Positions 8,344 to 17,457 of a stretch of DNA of 64,000 nucleotides are shown here, one piece after another; positions within the stretch are counted from its first letter, which is position 1; each line of letters begins with the position of its first letter. Both the position numbers and the translations under genes were made by a program. The notes under the pieces were generated by a model, which was not told the DNA's origin, made no database searches, and saw only the letters and a program-made list of their open reading frames with translations. This stretch comes from Brevundimonas sp. (GTDB taxonomy: Bacteria; Pseudomonadota; Alphaproteobacteria; Caulobacterales; Caulobacteraceae): assembly GCF_013912005.1 (NCBI RefSeq), contig NZ_JACESB010000011.1, positions 18,484-82,483 on the forward strand, written 5' to 3'.

Positions 8344-11300
8344 TCAGCCCGCGCCACCCCGCGCCCTCAGCGCTTCATAAAGCTGCCCCGGCCCCAGCAG
8401 CGCGTCCTTCAGGCCGTCCTGTATCCTCGGCGACTCCAGCGCCTGTTTGCTCAGGCTGTTGTGCGCCACGAGGGCGTCCATGATGGCGTCGAGAAGCTCC
8501 TTGCCGAGGGTCGGGGAGCTGGCGAACTGGGCCTTGGTGTTGTTGCTGGCCTGCTGGATCAGCTCGTCGGATTCCAGCAGCTTTCCCTTGAGCACCTGGT
8601 TCACATAGACGAGCTGGTCGCTGTCCGTCGTGTCCGCGCCGAACAGGTCATTCACCCGCGCGATGATTTCGTCGAGGAGCGCCTTCTCCTTCTCGTGGAT
8701 GCCGCCTGAGCCCGTCTCGGACATTCCCGGCAGCTTGGGCGCATCGCCCGCCGCATAGGTCAGGTCGCGCTTGCCCTCGTTCTTCAGGGTGTGGTGCGTC
8801 AGCTTGATGCCGGTCAGGTCGACGCCTTCCCGCTCGCGACCGAAGACCAGCAGCGGCAGCAGGCGGCGATAGAAGATCGCCCGCTTTTCGACGTCGGTGT
8901 TGCCGTAGTCGATGATCTGGCTGAGGAAGCTGTAGAGCCGCAGATAGGCGCCCATGTCGCTCTTGAAGAGCTCCAGCGCCCCCATGTGGTCGCGGGCGTC
9001 CGCTTCACCCTGGGCGTTGCCGCTGGCCGTCGCCGTCGTGAGAGCCTGTCGGGCTCCGTTGAAAGCCTTGAGGATACGATCCGCGACCGGCTCCAGTGCG
9101 GAGATCAGCTGCCCCTGCGTGGCCTTCGGATCGAGCTCGACCTTGACCACCCGCTCGACGTCGAAATCGTCGTAGTGGCCGGCGGCGTCCAGCTTGGCGC
9201 GCAGGTCGAAGATCAGGTTCGGGTCGGTCGCGCTCTCCAGCTCGGCCGTCTCGAAATAGGTCCGGAAGGCCGCGAGGACCTCCTCGGAGCTGTTCACGAA
9301 GTCGAGGATGTAGGTCGTGTCCTTGCCGAGGTGTGACCGGTTCAGGCGCGACAGGGTCTGCACGGCCTGGATGCCGGCGAGGCGGCGGTCGACGTACATG
9401 CCGCACAGTTTTGGCTGGTCGAAGCCGGTCTGGAATTTGTTGGCGACCAGCAGCAGGTGGAAGTCCGGGCCGTCGAAGGCCTCGCGGATATCCCGTCCCT
9501 TCAGGCCGGCGTTGAGCTCCTTGCTCGTCTCGGTGAAGGGCTCCGCGCCTGAGTCCTTGTCATTCACCTCACCCGAGAAGGCGACCAGGGTCCCGAGCCA
9601 ATAGCCCTTCTCCTTGATGTATTTCTGGATCGCCAGCTGCCAGCGCACGGCCTCGATCCGGCTGCCCAGCACCACCATCGCCTTGGCCTTGCCGTCCAGC
9701 AGCGGTTGGACGTTCTCGCGATAGTGTTCGACGACGATCTGGACCTTCTGGCTGATGTTCCAGGGGTGCAGCTGCACCCACTTCATGATCGCCTTGTTGG
9801 CGGCCGACTTCTCGACCTCCTTGTCGTCCCAGTCCTGGCCGTCGTGAGCGAGGCGGAAGGCCAGCTTGTAGGGGGTGTAGTTCTTCAGCACGTCGAGGAT
9901 GAAACCCTCCTCGATCGCCTGGCGCATCGAATAGACGTGGAAGGGCGTCGGCAGGCCGTCGTCGCCCTTGCGCCCGAACAGCTCCATCGTCTTGGCCTTG
10001 GGCGTGGCGGTGAAGGCGACGTAGGTGATGCCCTTGTCGTCCGCGCGCCCGGCCATCTTGGCCGCGAGAATATCCTCGTTGGAGATCTCGCCCCCGTCGG
10101 CCAGTTCCGCGGCCTCGGCGGCCGACAGCATCTCCTTCAGCTTGGAGGCGGCCTCGCCCGTCTGGCTGCTGTGCGCCTCGTCGGCGATCACGGCGAAGGC
10201 CTTGCCCTCGGTGGCCGCCAGCTCCTGCACGGCCTCCAGCGCGAAGGGGAACGTCTGGATGGTGCAGACGATGATCTTCTTGCCGGCCGCCAGCGCCTTG
10301 GCCAGCTGTCCGCTCTTGGAGCCGCTCTCGCTCTTGATCGTCTCGACCACGCCGGTCGTTCGCTGGAAGTCGAACAGGGCCTCCTGCAGCTGGCTGTCGA
10401 TGACGTTGCGGTCGGACACGACGATGACGCTGCTGAACAGCTTCCTGTCCTGGGCGTCGTGCAGCTCGGACAGGAAATGCGCCGACCAGGCGATGGAGTT
10501 GGTCTTACCCGACCCGGCCGAGTGCTGGATCAGGAAACGCCCGCCCGGACCCTCCTCCAGCACCTTGGCCGCCAGCTTCCGCGTCGCGTCCAGCTGATGA
10601 TAGCGGGGGAAGATCACGCCGGTGATCGCCTTCTTGGCGTCCCGCCGCGTGACCAGGAAACGCCCGAGGATCTCCAGCCAGCTGTCGCGCTGCCAGACCT
10701 GCTCCCACAGATAGGCGGTCGGGTGCCCGCCGGTCCCGATGGGGTTGCCCTTGCCGCCGTGGTCGCCCCGGTTGAACGGCAGGAAGCGCGTGGCCGGGCC
10801 TTCCAGCCGCGTCGTCATCGCCACCTCGCGGTTGCTGACCGCGAAATGGACCAGCGCGCCGCCGGGGAAGGACAACAGGGGCTCGATCCCCTGCCCCTTG
10901 GGCTTCGGATTCCGGTCGAATTTGTACTGGTCGATGGCGTCCTGAAGACTCTGGGTGAAGTCGGTCTTCAGCTCGGCCGTCGCGACCGGGATGCCGTTCA
11001 GATAGAGGACCAGATCGAGGCAGTTCTCGTTGGCGGTCGAGTAGCGCACTTGCCGCACCACGCGCAGGCGGTTGGCCTGGTAGCGCGCCGTGATGTCGGG
11101 GTTCATGCCCATGGCCGGTTTGAACTGGGCCATCGCCAGCCGTCCCTTGGCGCCCACGATGTCCATTCCATTGCGCAGCACGTCCAGCACCCCGCGCTCG
11201 TCCAGCGACTTGCGCAGCCGGTCGGCGAGGACGGTCTCCGCATTGGCGCCGTGGGTCTTGGACAGGGCCTCCCAGGTCGCGGGCTGGGTCGCCTGAACCC

Positions 11301-11436
11301 AGGCGGTCAGGTCGGCGGGGAACAGGGCGCGGGCGCGATCGTGGCCGGCGGCGTCGCCGGGCGCATGCAGCCAGCCGTGGGCGGCGAGGTGCGCGCAGAT
11401 CTCGTCCTCGAAGCTGATCTCTTTGTGGACGCTCAT
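8344..11436 (-). CDS. hsdR: Type I restriction endonuclease subunit R
   Basis: This 1030-residue protein has the usual HsdR layout. An N-terminal PD-(D/E)xK nuclease core includes LYLNGIPVATAELK near residues 143-157. A superfamily 2 helicase motor follows, with Walker A HSAGSGKT near residue 310, the DEAH motif in VIADEAHSSQ, and the TATP motif in VAFTATPKAK. Helicase motif VI-like LSRLNRS is visible further on, followed by the C-terminal HsdM/S-binding region. Type I enzymes use ATP hydrolysis to translocate DNA and cut distant from an unmethylated target. The gene is last in the operon, 20 bp after the GIY-YIG gene. All key motifs are present, so the enzyme looks intact. Confidence 0.96.
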   Translation of the reverse strand: MSVHKEISFEDEICAHLAAHGWLHAPGDAAGHDRARALFPADLTAWVQATQPATWEALSKTHGANAETVLADRLRKSLDERGVLDVLRNGMDIVGAKGRLAMAQFKPAMGMNPDITARYQANRLRVVRQVRYSTANENCLDLVLYLNGIPVATAELKTDFTQSLQDAIDQYKFDRNPKPKGQGIEPLLSFPGGALVHFAVSNREVAMTTRLEGPATRFLPFNRGDHGGKGNPIGTGGHPTAYLWEQVWQRDSWLEILGRFLVTRRDAKKAITGVIFPRYHQLDATRKLAAKVLEEGPGGRFLIQHSAGSGKTNSIAWSAHFLSELHDAQDRKLFSSVIVVSDRNVIDSQLQEALFDFQRTTGVVETIKSESGSKSGQLAKALAAGKKIIVCTIQTFPFALEAVQELAATEGKAFAVIADEAHSSQTGEAASKLKEMLSAAEAAELADGGEISNEDILAAKMAGRADDKGITYVAFTATPKAKTMELFGRKGDDGLPTPFHVYSMRQAIEEGFILDVLKNYTPYKLAFRLAHDGQDWDDKEVEKSAANKAIMKWVQLHPWNISQKVQIVVEHYRENVQPLLDGKAKAMVVLGSRIEAVRWQLAIQKYIKEKGYWLGTLVAFSGEVNDKDSGAEPFTETSKELNAGLKGRDIREAFDGPDFHLLLVANKFQTGFDQPKLCGMYVDRRLAGIQAVQTLSRLNRSHLGKDTTYILDFVNSSEEVLAAFRTYFETAELESATDPNLIFDLRAKLDAAGHYDDFDVERVVKVELDPKATQGQLISALEPVADRILKAFNGARQALTTATASGNAQGEADARDHMGALELFKSDMGAYLRLYSFLSQIIDYGNTDVEKRAIFYRRLLPLLVFGREREGVDLTGIKLTHHTLKNEGKRDLTYAAGDAPKLPGMSETGSGGIHEKEKALLDEIIARVNDLFGADTTDSDQLVYVNQVLKGKLLESDELIQQASNNTKAQFASSPTLGKELLDAIMDALVAHNSLSKQALESPRIQDGLKDALLGPGQLYEALRARGGAG

Positions 11437-11456
11437 CGTTTCCCCCCGGCTCGCTG

Positions 11457-12353
11457 TCAGCCAGCCAGCTGTGCCGCTTCCCAGTCTTTGTAGGTCTGGC
11501 CGTCCGGCGTCTTCCAGGCCGTCGTCCCTTGGGCCTGCCGCCCGTAAACGATGGCAGCGGCGGCGCTTGGCGAACTAAACGCATAGTTCTCGGCGAAGAC
11601 GCAGTGATCGCCGTTCAGAACCAGAACGCCGGAACGCCGCAGGTCGTCATGCAGACTAGCGTAGCCACTGGTCGCCTTCTCCTGACCTTCCCACGCGGCC
11701 CGCGCCTGTGACCCGGCCTGCACGACGAATTCGCCGTCCTCCAGAACGGCGACGGCCTTCAGCCCCTGCTTGGGATAGTCCAGTGTGAACCGGACGGCAG
11801 GCGTTGCGACGGGCGCGCTGGATGGGGCCGGGGCGGCGGGTCGTACATTCTGCACGAACATGTCGATGCGGACGGCCGGCAGGACCATGAAGAGGTAGTC
11901 GAGGAAGGCTTCCATGTTGGCCCGCGCCGACTCAGACAGCCCGGGACGCGGCGGCGTATTGCCGTTGTCCAGCGGCATGACGCCGACCTTGCGGGCCTCC
12001 TCGACCAGCCTGGATTCCAGGAATTTGGCGTGGGCCTTGTGCAAGTTGTTGGCGGCCGAGGTGACCAGCACGGCCGTCGTCCACCAGTCCTTGCCCGCCT
12101 CGTGGCTCCTCATGCGAGCGGCGATGTCCTCGCCCTCGCCGATATAGGCGAGCGGCTTTCCATCCCGCTCGCCCAGAAGCAGATAGACGCCGGTGAACGA
12201 CGACTGCGGCCGGGCCAGCGCCTCCTTCAACCGGGTGCGCGGGGTGACAAGGACATGGCCGGTCCAGTTGAACACCTCAGCCGTCAGCATCCCATCGGGC
12301 CGGCCATCGATGAAATACAGTTCAAGGGACCGACCCAGCACGCCAGCGCTCAT
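11457..12353 (-). CDS. GIY-YIG nuclease-fold protein with C-terminal DUF4357-like domain
   Basis: The protein has 298 residues. Near residues 52-85 it carries FTGVYLLLGE followed by AYIGEGEDIAARMRSH, which matches the GIY-YIG core including the conserved Arg of the following helix. The C-terminal 60 residues (ATSGYASLHDDLRRSG through WKTPDGQTYKDWEAA) resemble DUF4357. The architecture is seen as a lone gene linked to restriction systems. Its ATG overlaps the hsdS stop by 4 bp and hsdR follows after 20 bp, so it is an integral operon member placed between S and R. It might be a nicking accessory nuclease, a modification-dependent nuclease, or a DNA-binding factor. Whether all catalytic residues are present cannot be decided by eye. 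Confidence 0.83.
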   Translation of the reverse strand: MSAGVLGRSLELYFIDGRPDGMLTAEVFNWTGHVLVTPRTRLKEALARPQSSFTGVYLLLGERDGKPLAYIGEGEDIAARMRSHEAGKDWWTTAVLVTSAANNLHKAHAKFLESRLVEEARKVGVMPLDNGNTPPRPGLSESARANMEAFLDYLFMVLPAVRIDMFVQNVRPAAPAPSSAPVATPAVRFTLDYPKQGLKAVAVLEDGEFVVQAGSQARAAWEGQEKATSGYASLHDDLRRSGVLVLNGDHCVFAENYAFSSPSAAAAIVYGRQAQGTTAWKTPDGQTYKDWEAAQLAG

Positions 12354-13717
12354 GCCGCTTCCGCCTGTTCAGGGGCGAGACCACGCACGTCAATTTTGCC
12401 GGTGACGGCAGCGGAGATCAGGGCGGCGCGGCGTTCCAGCAGAAGGGAGATTGCTTTTTCAGCTTCTGACTCCAGAGTCGAAAACTCCTGAAGTTTCGCA
12501 TCAAGCCAGTTCAGGATTGTCGCCTGCTCGCTGGGAGGCGGCACCGTCATCAGCAGATCGCCCACATCACCAAGACTCAGTTGAATTTTGGTGCCGCCAT
12601 AGCCGCCCATTTCGAGCTGAGTTTTCCCGACACACGACAGAGTGACATAGGCGACCCACTTCGGAAGGAGCCGACCACCAGCTAGGCGCGCTAGAGCGAC
12701 GTGCTGACTCACAAATGCTGTCTCCAGTTCCGACGGAACGACGGCGACCGATCCAAGGAAAGCGGTGATAGAAAACAGTACATCGCCTGACTGGACACGA
12801 GTTCTTTCGCCTTCGGACCCAAGCGGGACAGCTACTCTTTGTATGTCTGCAAGGTCCAAATCAACGCGATCTCGCGTCAGATTTCCGATGCGAAGGAAGA
12901 GTGCTCCCTCATCCGCGTAGTGCTCTGCCCAGCCTCGCGATCCGCTGGTAAGAAACACCAGATTGCGCTTCAGCGGTACAACGTCCCAATGCGCCGGCAC
13001 CTCGCCGAGCCATCCGACGCCGGAGTCCTTCATCGGGTCGGCAGGGTCGAGGCCTTTGGTGACGGCGTGGGAGATGACGGCCTGCCGCTTCTCCTTCAGC
13101 AGTTCGATCAGTCGCCGCTGCGCCTCCACCAGCGCATCGATCTTGCCGGTCTCGCGGTCGAGGAAGGCGGCGACGGCGAGCTGTTCGGATTTCGGCGGGC
13201 AACAGACGAGTGTCGCGGCCAAGGGCTCCAGGTTCAGCGATCTGAAGGTCGCGCCGCCAATACTGCTTTCCCACTGGCAGACGGACGCCGAGGCACGAAG
13301 GGCCCAAAAAACGTAACGCGAGGATGCGTCGTCGTTAACCGCAATTCTCGCCGTCCCTTGGGTCAGGTTCGCACCATTAAGAGACGACGGAACCACCATC
13401 ACTTTTCCGAAGCTTGGCCCGATAGAGCAGACGATGTCGCCAGCCCTCACCGTACTTCGACGATACGCTGCGGCGATGTCCTCCGACGTCCTTAGCAGGT
13501 TGGTTTCGTCCCTGACGCCGGACTCTTCTGACATGTCAGCCGGGCGGATGTAAGGAACGCCGCCATCGATGTCGGGGCCTGCCTGGACTATCCCGTAGGT
13601 GATTGCACGGTACGGATCGACTAAGCGGCTCAGTTTCAGAACTTTCCAGTGTGCTGGCACCTCGCCCAGCCACTCGACTCCGCTGTCCCGATAGCTCCCG
13701 TACTTCGGCACGCTCAC
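12350..13717 (-). CDS. hsdS: Type I restriction specificity subunit S
   Basis: This 455-residue protein shows the internal duplication typical of HsdS. Each half begins with a similar segment: [19 protein letters not shown] near residue 10 and [20 protein letters not shown] near residue 235. Each then continues into a target recognition domain and a conserved spacer helix ([19 protein letters not shown] in the first half and [19 protein letters not shown] in the second). It therefore recognises a bipartite DNA target. The ATG overlaps the hsdM stop by 4 bp, and its own stop overlaps the GIY-YIG start by 4 bp. The target recognition domains are the part most likely to differ between strains. 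Confidence 0.95.
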   Translation of the reverse strand: MSVPKYGSYRDSGVEWLGEVPAHWKVLKLSRLVDPYRAITYGIVQAGPDIDGGVPYIRPADMSEESGVRDETNLLRTSEDIAAAYRRSTVRAGDIVCSIGPSFGKVMVVPSSLNGANLTQGTARIAVNDDASSRYVFWALRASASVCQWESSIGGATFRSLNLEPLAATLVCCPPKSEQLAVAAFLDRETGKIDALVEAQRRLIELLKEKRQAVISHAVTKGLDPADPMKDSGVGWLGEVPAHWDVVPLKRNLVFLTSGSRGWAEHYADEGALFLRIGNLTRDRVDLDLADIQRVAVPLGSEGERTRVQSGDVLFSITAFLGSVAVVPSELETAFVSQHVALARLAGGRLLPKWVAYVTLSCVGKTQLEMGGYGGTKIQLSLGDVGDLLMTVPPPSEQATILNWLDAKLQEFSTLESEAEKAISLLLERRAALISAAVTGKIDVRGLAPEQAEAA

Positions 13718-15549
13718 GCCGCCAGCCCCTCGATCATCGCCTTAATCCGGTCGGTGACGGCCAGCAGGTCGGCGTCGATCTCGGCCAGGTCACGCGGCGG
13801 TTCGAACACATAGAAGTGCCGGTTGAACGGGATTTCGTAGCCGACCTTCGTCTTGCTCTCATCAATCCAGGCGTCGGGGGCGTGGGGCAGGACCTCGCGC
13901 CGAAAATAGGTTTCGACGTCCTCAGCGAGCGGCACATTCTCAGTGTCGCGTAGGGCGCTGTCTGGCATCAGCTTGCCCTTGGCCTTGCCTTTCTGGCCCA
14001 CCACCGGCCGCCCCTGATCATCCAGCAGGGGCCGTTCGACCGTGATGGTGCGATAGCCGAAGGCTTCGTTGTCGAAGATGCGAGACAGCGGCTGCAGCCT
14101 GACCTTCCCGCCCTCGGGCGCGGCGGGCGGGGTCTCACCCTCGACCACCACTTCGCGGGCGACGACCTTGCCGTCGGCGTCGGTGACCGTCGCCAGCTGG
14201 GCCGCCTCGAAGCCGCCGAACAGGCGCGTCACGACAGCAATGTCGTCGTCGGACATCTCGCGCCGCTTGGAGCCAAGGCTCTTGCGCATCTTCTTCCAGA
14301 AGACGCTGGCGTCGATCAGCTGCAGCTTGCCTTTGCGGTGCGCCGGCTTCCGGTTCGAGACGATCCAGACATAGGTGGCGATGCCGGTGTTGTAGAACAT
14401 GTCGGTCGGAAGGGCGACGATGGCCTCGACCAGATCGCTCTCCAGCAGATAGCGCCGGATCTCGCTCTCGCCCGAGCCCGCGCCGCCCGTGAACAGGGGC
14501 GAGCCGTTCAGGACGATGCCGAACCGGCAGCCGCCTTCCGACGCCGGCCGCATCTTCGACAGCAGGTGCATCAGGAACAGCAGCGAACCGTCGGACACCC
14601 GCGGCAAACCCGGCCCGAATCGGCCGTTGAAGCCCTGTTGCTCGTGCTCCTGACGGACGACCTTCTCGACCTTCTTCCACTCCACGCCGAACGGGGGATT
14701 GGACAGCATGTAGTCGAACTTGCGGGTCGGGTGGCCGTCGTCGGACAGGGTGTTGCCCGGCGTGATGTTGGCGACGTCCTGACCCTTGATCAGCATGTCC
14801 GCCTTGCAGATGGCGTAGGACTCGTCGTTCAGCTCCTGGCCGAACATGGTCAGGCGCGCGGTCGGGTTCAGACCCGCCAGATAGTCCTCGGCCACCGACA
14901 GCATGCCGCCGGTGCCGGCGGTCGGGTCATAGATGGTGCGGACCACGCTGGGCTTCGACAGCAGGTCATCGTCCTCGACGAACAACAGCGACACCATCAG
15001 CTTGATGACCTCGCGCGGGGTGAAATGCTCCCCCGCCGTCTCGTTCGAGAGTTCCGCGAACCGCCGGATCAGCTCCTCGAAGGCGAGGCCCATCTGGTGG
15101 TTGTCGACCGAGCCGGGGTGCAGATCGATCCGGGCGAATTTCTCGGCCACCTGGTACAGCAGGCCCGCCTTGGCCAGGCGGTCGATCTGGGTCGCGAACT
15201 CGAACCGCTCGAAGATGTCGCGAACTGCCGGCGAGAAGGCCTGGATGTAGGCATACAGGTTCTGGGCGATGTGGTCGGCGTCGCCGATCAGCTTCGCCAT
15301 GTCCATCGGCGAGGTATTGTAGAAACTCTGCCCCGCCGCGCGAAGCAGGAACGGCTCGGGGTTCAGGCCTTCGCCCGACCGCTTCTCGAACTCCGCCAGC
15401 ACCGCGGGCTTGGTCGCCGCCAGCACGCAGTCCAGCCGGCGCAGAACCGTGAACGGCAGGATCACCTTGCCGTAGTCCGACTGCCTGTAATCGCCCCTGA
15501 GCAGATCGGCGACCGACCAGATAAAGGCCGACATGGACTGATGATTCAT
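13714..15549 (-). CDS. hsdM: Type I restriction-modification DNA methyltransferase subunit M
   Basis: This 611-residue protein is an N6-adenine methyltransferase. The SAM-binding motif [10 protein letters not shown] lies near residue 210 and the catalytic NPPF motif in [13 protein letters not shown] near residue 285. An N-terminal HsdM helical domain precedes these ([20 protein letters not shown], then [11 protein letters not shown]). The C-terminal region pairs with HsdS. A strong ribosome site GGGGAG sits about 7 bases before ATG 15549. It is the first gene of the hsdM-hsdS-GIY-YIG-hsdR operon and has a plausible promoter at 15700-15728. Confidence 0.96.
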   Translation of the reverse strand: MNHQSMSAFIWSVADLLRGDYRQSDYGKVILPFTVLRRLDCVLAATKPAVLAEFEKRSGEGLNPEPFLLRAAGQSFYNTSPMDMAKLIGDADHIAQNLYAYIQAFSPAVRDIFERFEFATQIDRLAKAGLLYQVAEKFARIDLHPGSVDNHQMGLAFEELIRRFAELSNETAGEHFTPREVIKLMVSLLFVEDDDLLSKPSVVRTIYDPTAGTGGMLSVAEDYLAGLNPTARLTMFGQELNDESYAICKADMLIKGQDVANITPGNTLSDDGHPTRKFDYMLSNPPFGVEWKKVEKVVRQEHEQQGFNGRFGPGLPRVSDGSLLFLMHLLSKMRPASEGGCRFGIVLNGSPLFTGGAGSGESEIRRYLLESDLVEAIVALPTDMFYNTGIATYVWIVSNRKPAHRKGKLQLIDASVFWKKMRKSLGSKRREMSDDDIAVVTRLFGGFEAAQLATVTDADGKVVAREVVVEGETPPAAPEGGKVRLQPLSRIFDNEAFGYRTITVERPLLDDQGRPVVGQKGKAKGKLMPDSALRDTENVPLAEDVETYFRREVLPHAPDAWIDESKTKVGYEIPFNRHFYVFEPPRDLAEIDADLLAVTDRIKAMIEGLAA

Positions 15550-15683
15550 GCGTTACTCCCCGAGCAATCAGGGATAGCACGTGCACGGCGTCTGCGCGCA
15601 AGGCGAGGCGATATTCGAGAAGCGGACGTGGGCGAGCCCGCGGCCTTCGACCCTTTGATGGTCGGCGGGGGCGGAAACGGGGG

Positions 15684-15705
15684 TAGGATTGCCTTGGAAA
15701 TCCTA
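15684..15705. repeat. Perfect 7-bp inverted repeat overlapping the hsdM -10 box
   Basis: TAGGATT (15684-15690) and AATCCTA (15699-15705) form a perfect inverted repeat with an 8-bp spacer. On the minus strand the second arm contains the proposed -10 box, so a protein bound here would block hsdM transcription. The cognate regulator is not evident in the window. Confidence 0.5.
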
Positions 15706-15728
15706 ACTAGTTGATTTCAGATACTCAA
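15700..15728 (-). promoter_or_regulatory. Candidate promoter of the hsdM-hsdS-GIY-YIG-hsdR operon
   Basis: On the minus strand TTGAGT (complement of 15723-15728) is followed after exactly 17 bp by TAGGAT (complement of 15700-15705). This is close to the sigma-70 consensus and lies in the most A/T-rich part of the gap. It leaves a leader of about 145 nt before hsdM. Confidence 0.5.
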
Positions 15729-15951
15729 TTGCCACCCAAGCGCGGACTCTCTGTCCGCCACCGGCCTCTGGCAGGTACCGCCACTTGCCGCGGTCTGGGT
15801 ATGCCTGCCGGAGCCGCGGCGCGCGAGGCCCTCATCCTTTCGAAGGGCTCGCGCAAGCCCCCGATCCCGCGCCATCGCACGCTTGCCCCGGCCGCGAGTG
15901 TATGGCGGGGCCGGCGCGCAGGCCGAGGCCGTCGCCACGGCGCGAGTCCGG

Positions 15952-16743
15952 TCAGTCGGCGTGGGCCCCGCCCTCGCAGGGCAGCACGGCGCCCGTCGTC
16001 CAGCGCGCCTCGTCCGACAGCAGGTAGAGCGCGGCGCGGGCCATGTCGTCGGGGTGCGCGATGTAGTTCATGGGAAAGGCGTCGGCCATGGCCGCGCGCC
16101 CCTCGTCCGTCGGGATCCAGCGGTCGAACATTTCAGAGCGGGTGGCGCCGGGAGCGATGCAGTTCACGCGGATGTTCTGGCGCGCATACTCCAGGGCGAC
16201 GCATCGGGTGAGACCGGTCAGGGCCCACTTCGACGCCGCATATATCCCGTTGTGGGCGGCGCCGACCATGCCGCCGATCGACGAGGTGTTGACGATCGAG
16301 CCGCCGCCCGAGACCAGCATGGCCCGGATCTGGTGCTTCATGCAGAGGAAGGGCCCCCGCAAATTGGTGGCCATCACGGCGTCGAGGCTGTCGGCGGGGA
16401 GTTCGGTGAACGGCGCCCGTACGCCCCCGACGCCGGCGTTGTTGAACGCGCCGTCCAGCCGCCCGAACCTGGCGACCGTGAAGGCGATGGCGGCCACGAC
16501 CGAGGTCTCGTCCCGCACGTCGCAGGCGACGGCGGCGACGGGCAGCCCTTCGGCCCGCAGTTCGGCGGCGAGGGCCTCGATCCGGTCCGCGCGCCGCGAG
16601 GCGGCCACGACCGACGCGCCTTCGGCGGCGAAACGGCGAACCGCCGCGGCGCCGATGCCGCTCGCGGCGCCGGTGACGAAGACGACGCGATCCTTCAGGC
16701 GCGCGCCGGCCCAAGCCAGCGGCGGGGGAGTCTGGTAAGACAT
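15952..16743 (-). CDS. Short-chain dehydrogenase/reductase (SDR), TetR-controlled
   Basis: This 263-residue classical SDR has the dinucleotide-binding motif VTGAASGIG near residue 25, the NNAG motif at about 105, a Ser in NTSSIGG, and the catalytic pair in IYAASKWALTG. It would oxidise an alcohol or reduce a ketone with NAD(P). The hydrophobic C-terminal segment ends TTGAVLPCEGGAHAD, as in many family members. The gene diverges from a TetR regulator at 16811 across a 67-bp gap filled by two operators, so it is almost certainly that regulator's main target. The substrate cannot be read from the sequence. Confidence 0.92.
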   Translation of the reverse strand: MSYQTPPPLAWAGARLKDRVVFVTGAASGIGAAAVRRFAAEGASVVAASRRADRIEALAAELRAEGLPVAAVACDVRDETSVVAAIAFTVARFGRLDGAFNNAGVGGVRAPFTELPADSLDAVMATNLRGPFLCMKHQIRAMLVSGGGSIVNTSSIGGMVGAAHNGIYAASKWALTGLTRCVALEYARQNIRVNCIAPGATRSEMFDRWIPTDEGRAAMADAFPMNYIAHPDDMARAALYLLSDEARWTTGAVLPCEGGAHAD

Positions 16744-16757
16744 GTCCGGGTTCTCTA

Positions 16758-16799
16758 GTTGACAGCGTCAACCTGAACCGGCCGGTTGACGCTGTCAAC
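16758..16799. promoter_or_regulatory. Double operator between the SDR and TetR genes
   Basis: Two 15-bp elements, GTTGACAGCGTCAAC (16758-16772) and GTTGACGCTGTCAAC (16785-16799), are exact reverse complements of one another. Each is itself a palindrome of the form GTTGAC-N3-GTCAAC. They are separated by 12 bp, a centre-to-centre distance of 27 bp. The pair fills the gap between the divergent SDR and TetR start codons, and is the expected site for two repressor dimers regulating both directions. Confidence 0.85.
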
Positions 16800-16810
16800 C
16801 CGAGGGAGGC

Positions 16811-17386
16811 GTGGGCTTGAGTACGCGGGATGCGATCGTGGCGGCGGCGGGCGAACTGCTGGACGAGGCAGGTCCCGAAGCGGTGACCTTGCGGGCGGTC
16901 GCCCAGCGGGTCGGTCTCTCGCACAACGCCCCCTACAAGCATTTCGCTGACAAGGAGGCGCTCCTGGCCGCGGTCGCGGCGGTCGAACTGCGAAGGCGGG
17001 CGGACGCGCCGCGGCCGCCGCAGGGCGAGCCTCTCGCGATGCTGAAGCGCATGCTGCGGGACAATGTGCGCTGGGCCGTGCAGCATCCCGCGCGGTTCAA
17101 GCTCACCTTCGGCAGTTGGACGCGGCACGACGAGGACCTGGGCGAGGCGGCCCACGCCGCCCGGATGCGGTTCGTGAAGGCGGTCGCCTCCGCCCAGGCC
17201 GCGGGCGCACTCCCCCCGGGCGATCCGGAGCGCGTGTCGGCGATGCTGCTCGCCCTTGGCCACGGCGCGGCCGACCTTGCGCTGGGCGGCCACCTGTCGC
17301 GCGAGGGCAAGGGTCATGCGGATCCGGAGGACCTCGTGGACGACCTCTTCGATCTGTTCGAGCGCGCAGCCCCGGGCAGAAAGTGA
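16811..17386 (+). CDS. TetR/AcrR-family transcriptional regulator
   Basis: This 191-residue regulator begins at GTG 16811, with a TTG two codons later as an alternative. An N-terminal helix-turn-helix is clear: TRDAIVAAAGELLDEAGPEA, then VTLRAVAQRVGLSHNAPYKH with the usual YxHF. The C-terminal domain (from about residue 65) is helical and resembles the WHG-type ligand-binding domain of small TetR proteins. It is divergent from the SDR gene, with the double operator between them, so it most likely represses both until an inducer binds. It converges on the SDR gene at 17458. Confidence 0.9.
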   Translation: MGLSTRDAIVAAAGELLDEAGPEAVTLRAVAQRVGLSHNAPYKHFADKEALLAAVAAVELRRRADAPRPPQGEPLAMLKRMLRDNVRWAVQHPARFKLTFGSWTRHDEDLGEAAHAARMRFVKAVASAQAAGALPPGDPERVSAMLLALGHGAADLALGGHLSREGKGHADPEDLVDDLFDLFERAAPGRK

Positions 17387-17457
17387 CGGCGCGGGCCGGG
17401 CGGTCGGCGCCGTGACAACAACACGCCGCGACGCCCCTCGGCGCCGGAGAGTGCCCG

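Larger units (their letters stand above)
15550..15951. other. Intergenic region between hsdM and the SDR gene
   Basis: This 400-bp gap contains the candidate hsdM promoter and an inverted repeat overlapping its -10 box. The right part (15,730 to 15,951) shows no convincing gene: the open frames there have no recognisable motif and read as GC-rich shadow. It likely marks the right border of the defence island. Confidence 0.5.

Noticed and set aside
15717-15938. A 73-codon minus-strand open frame in the hsdM/SDR gap
   Set aside because: No motif, no ribosome site, and composition like its antisense neighbours. Part of it overlaps the proposed hsdM promoter.
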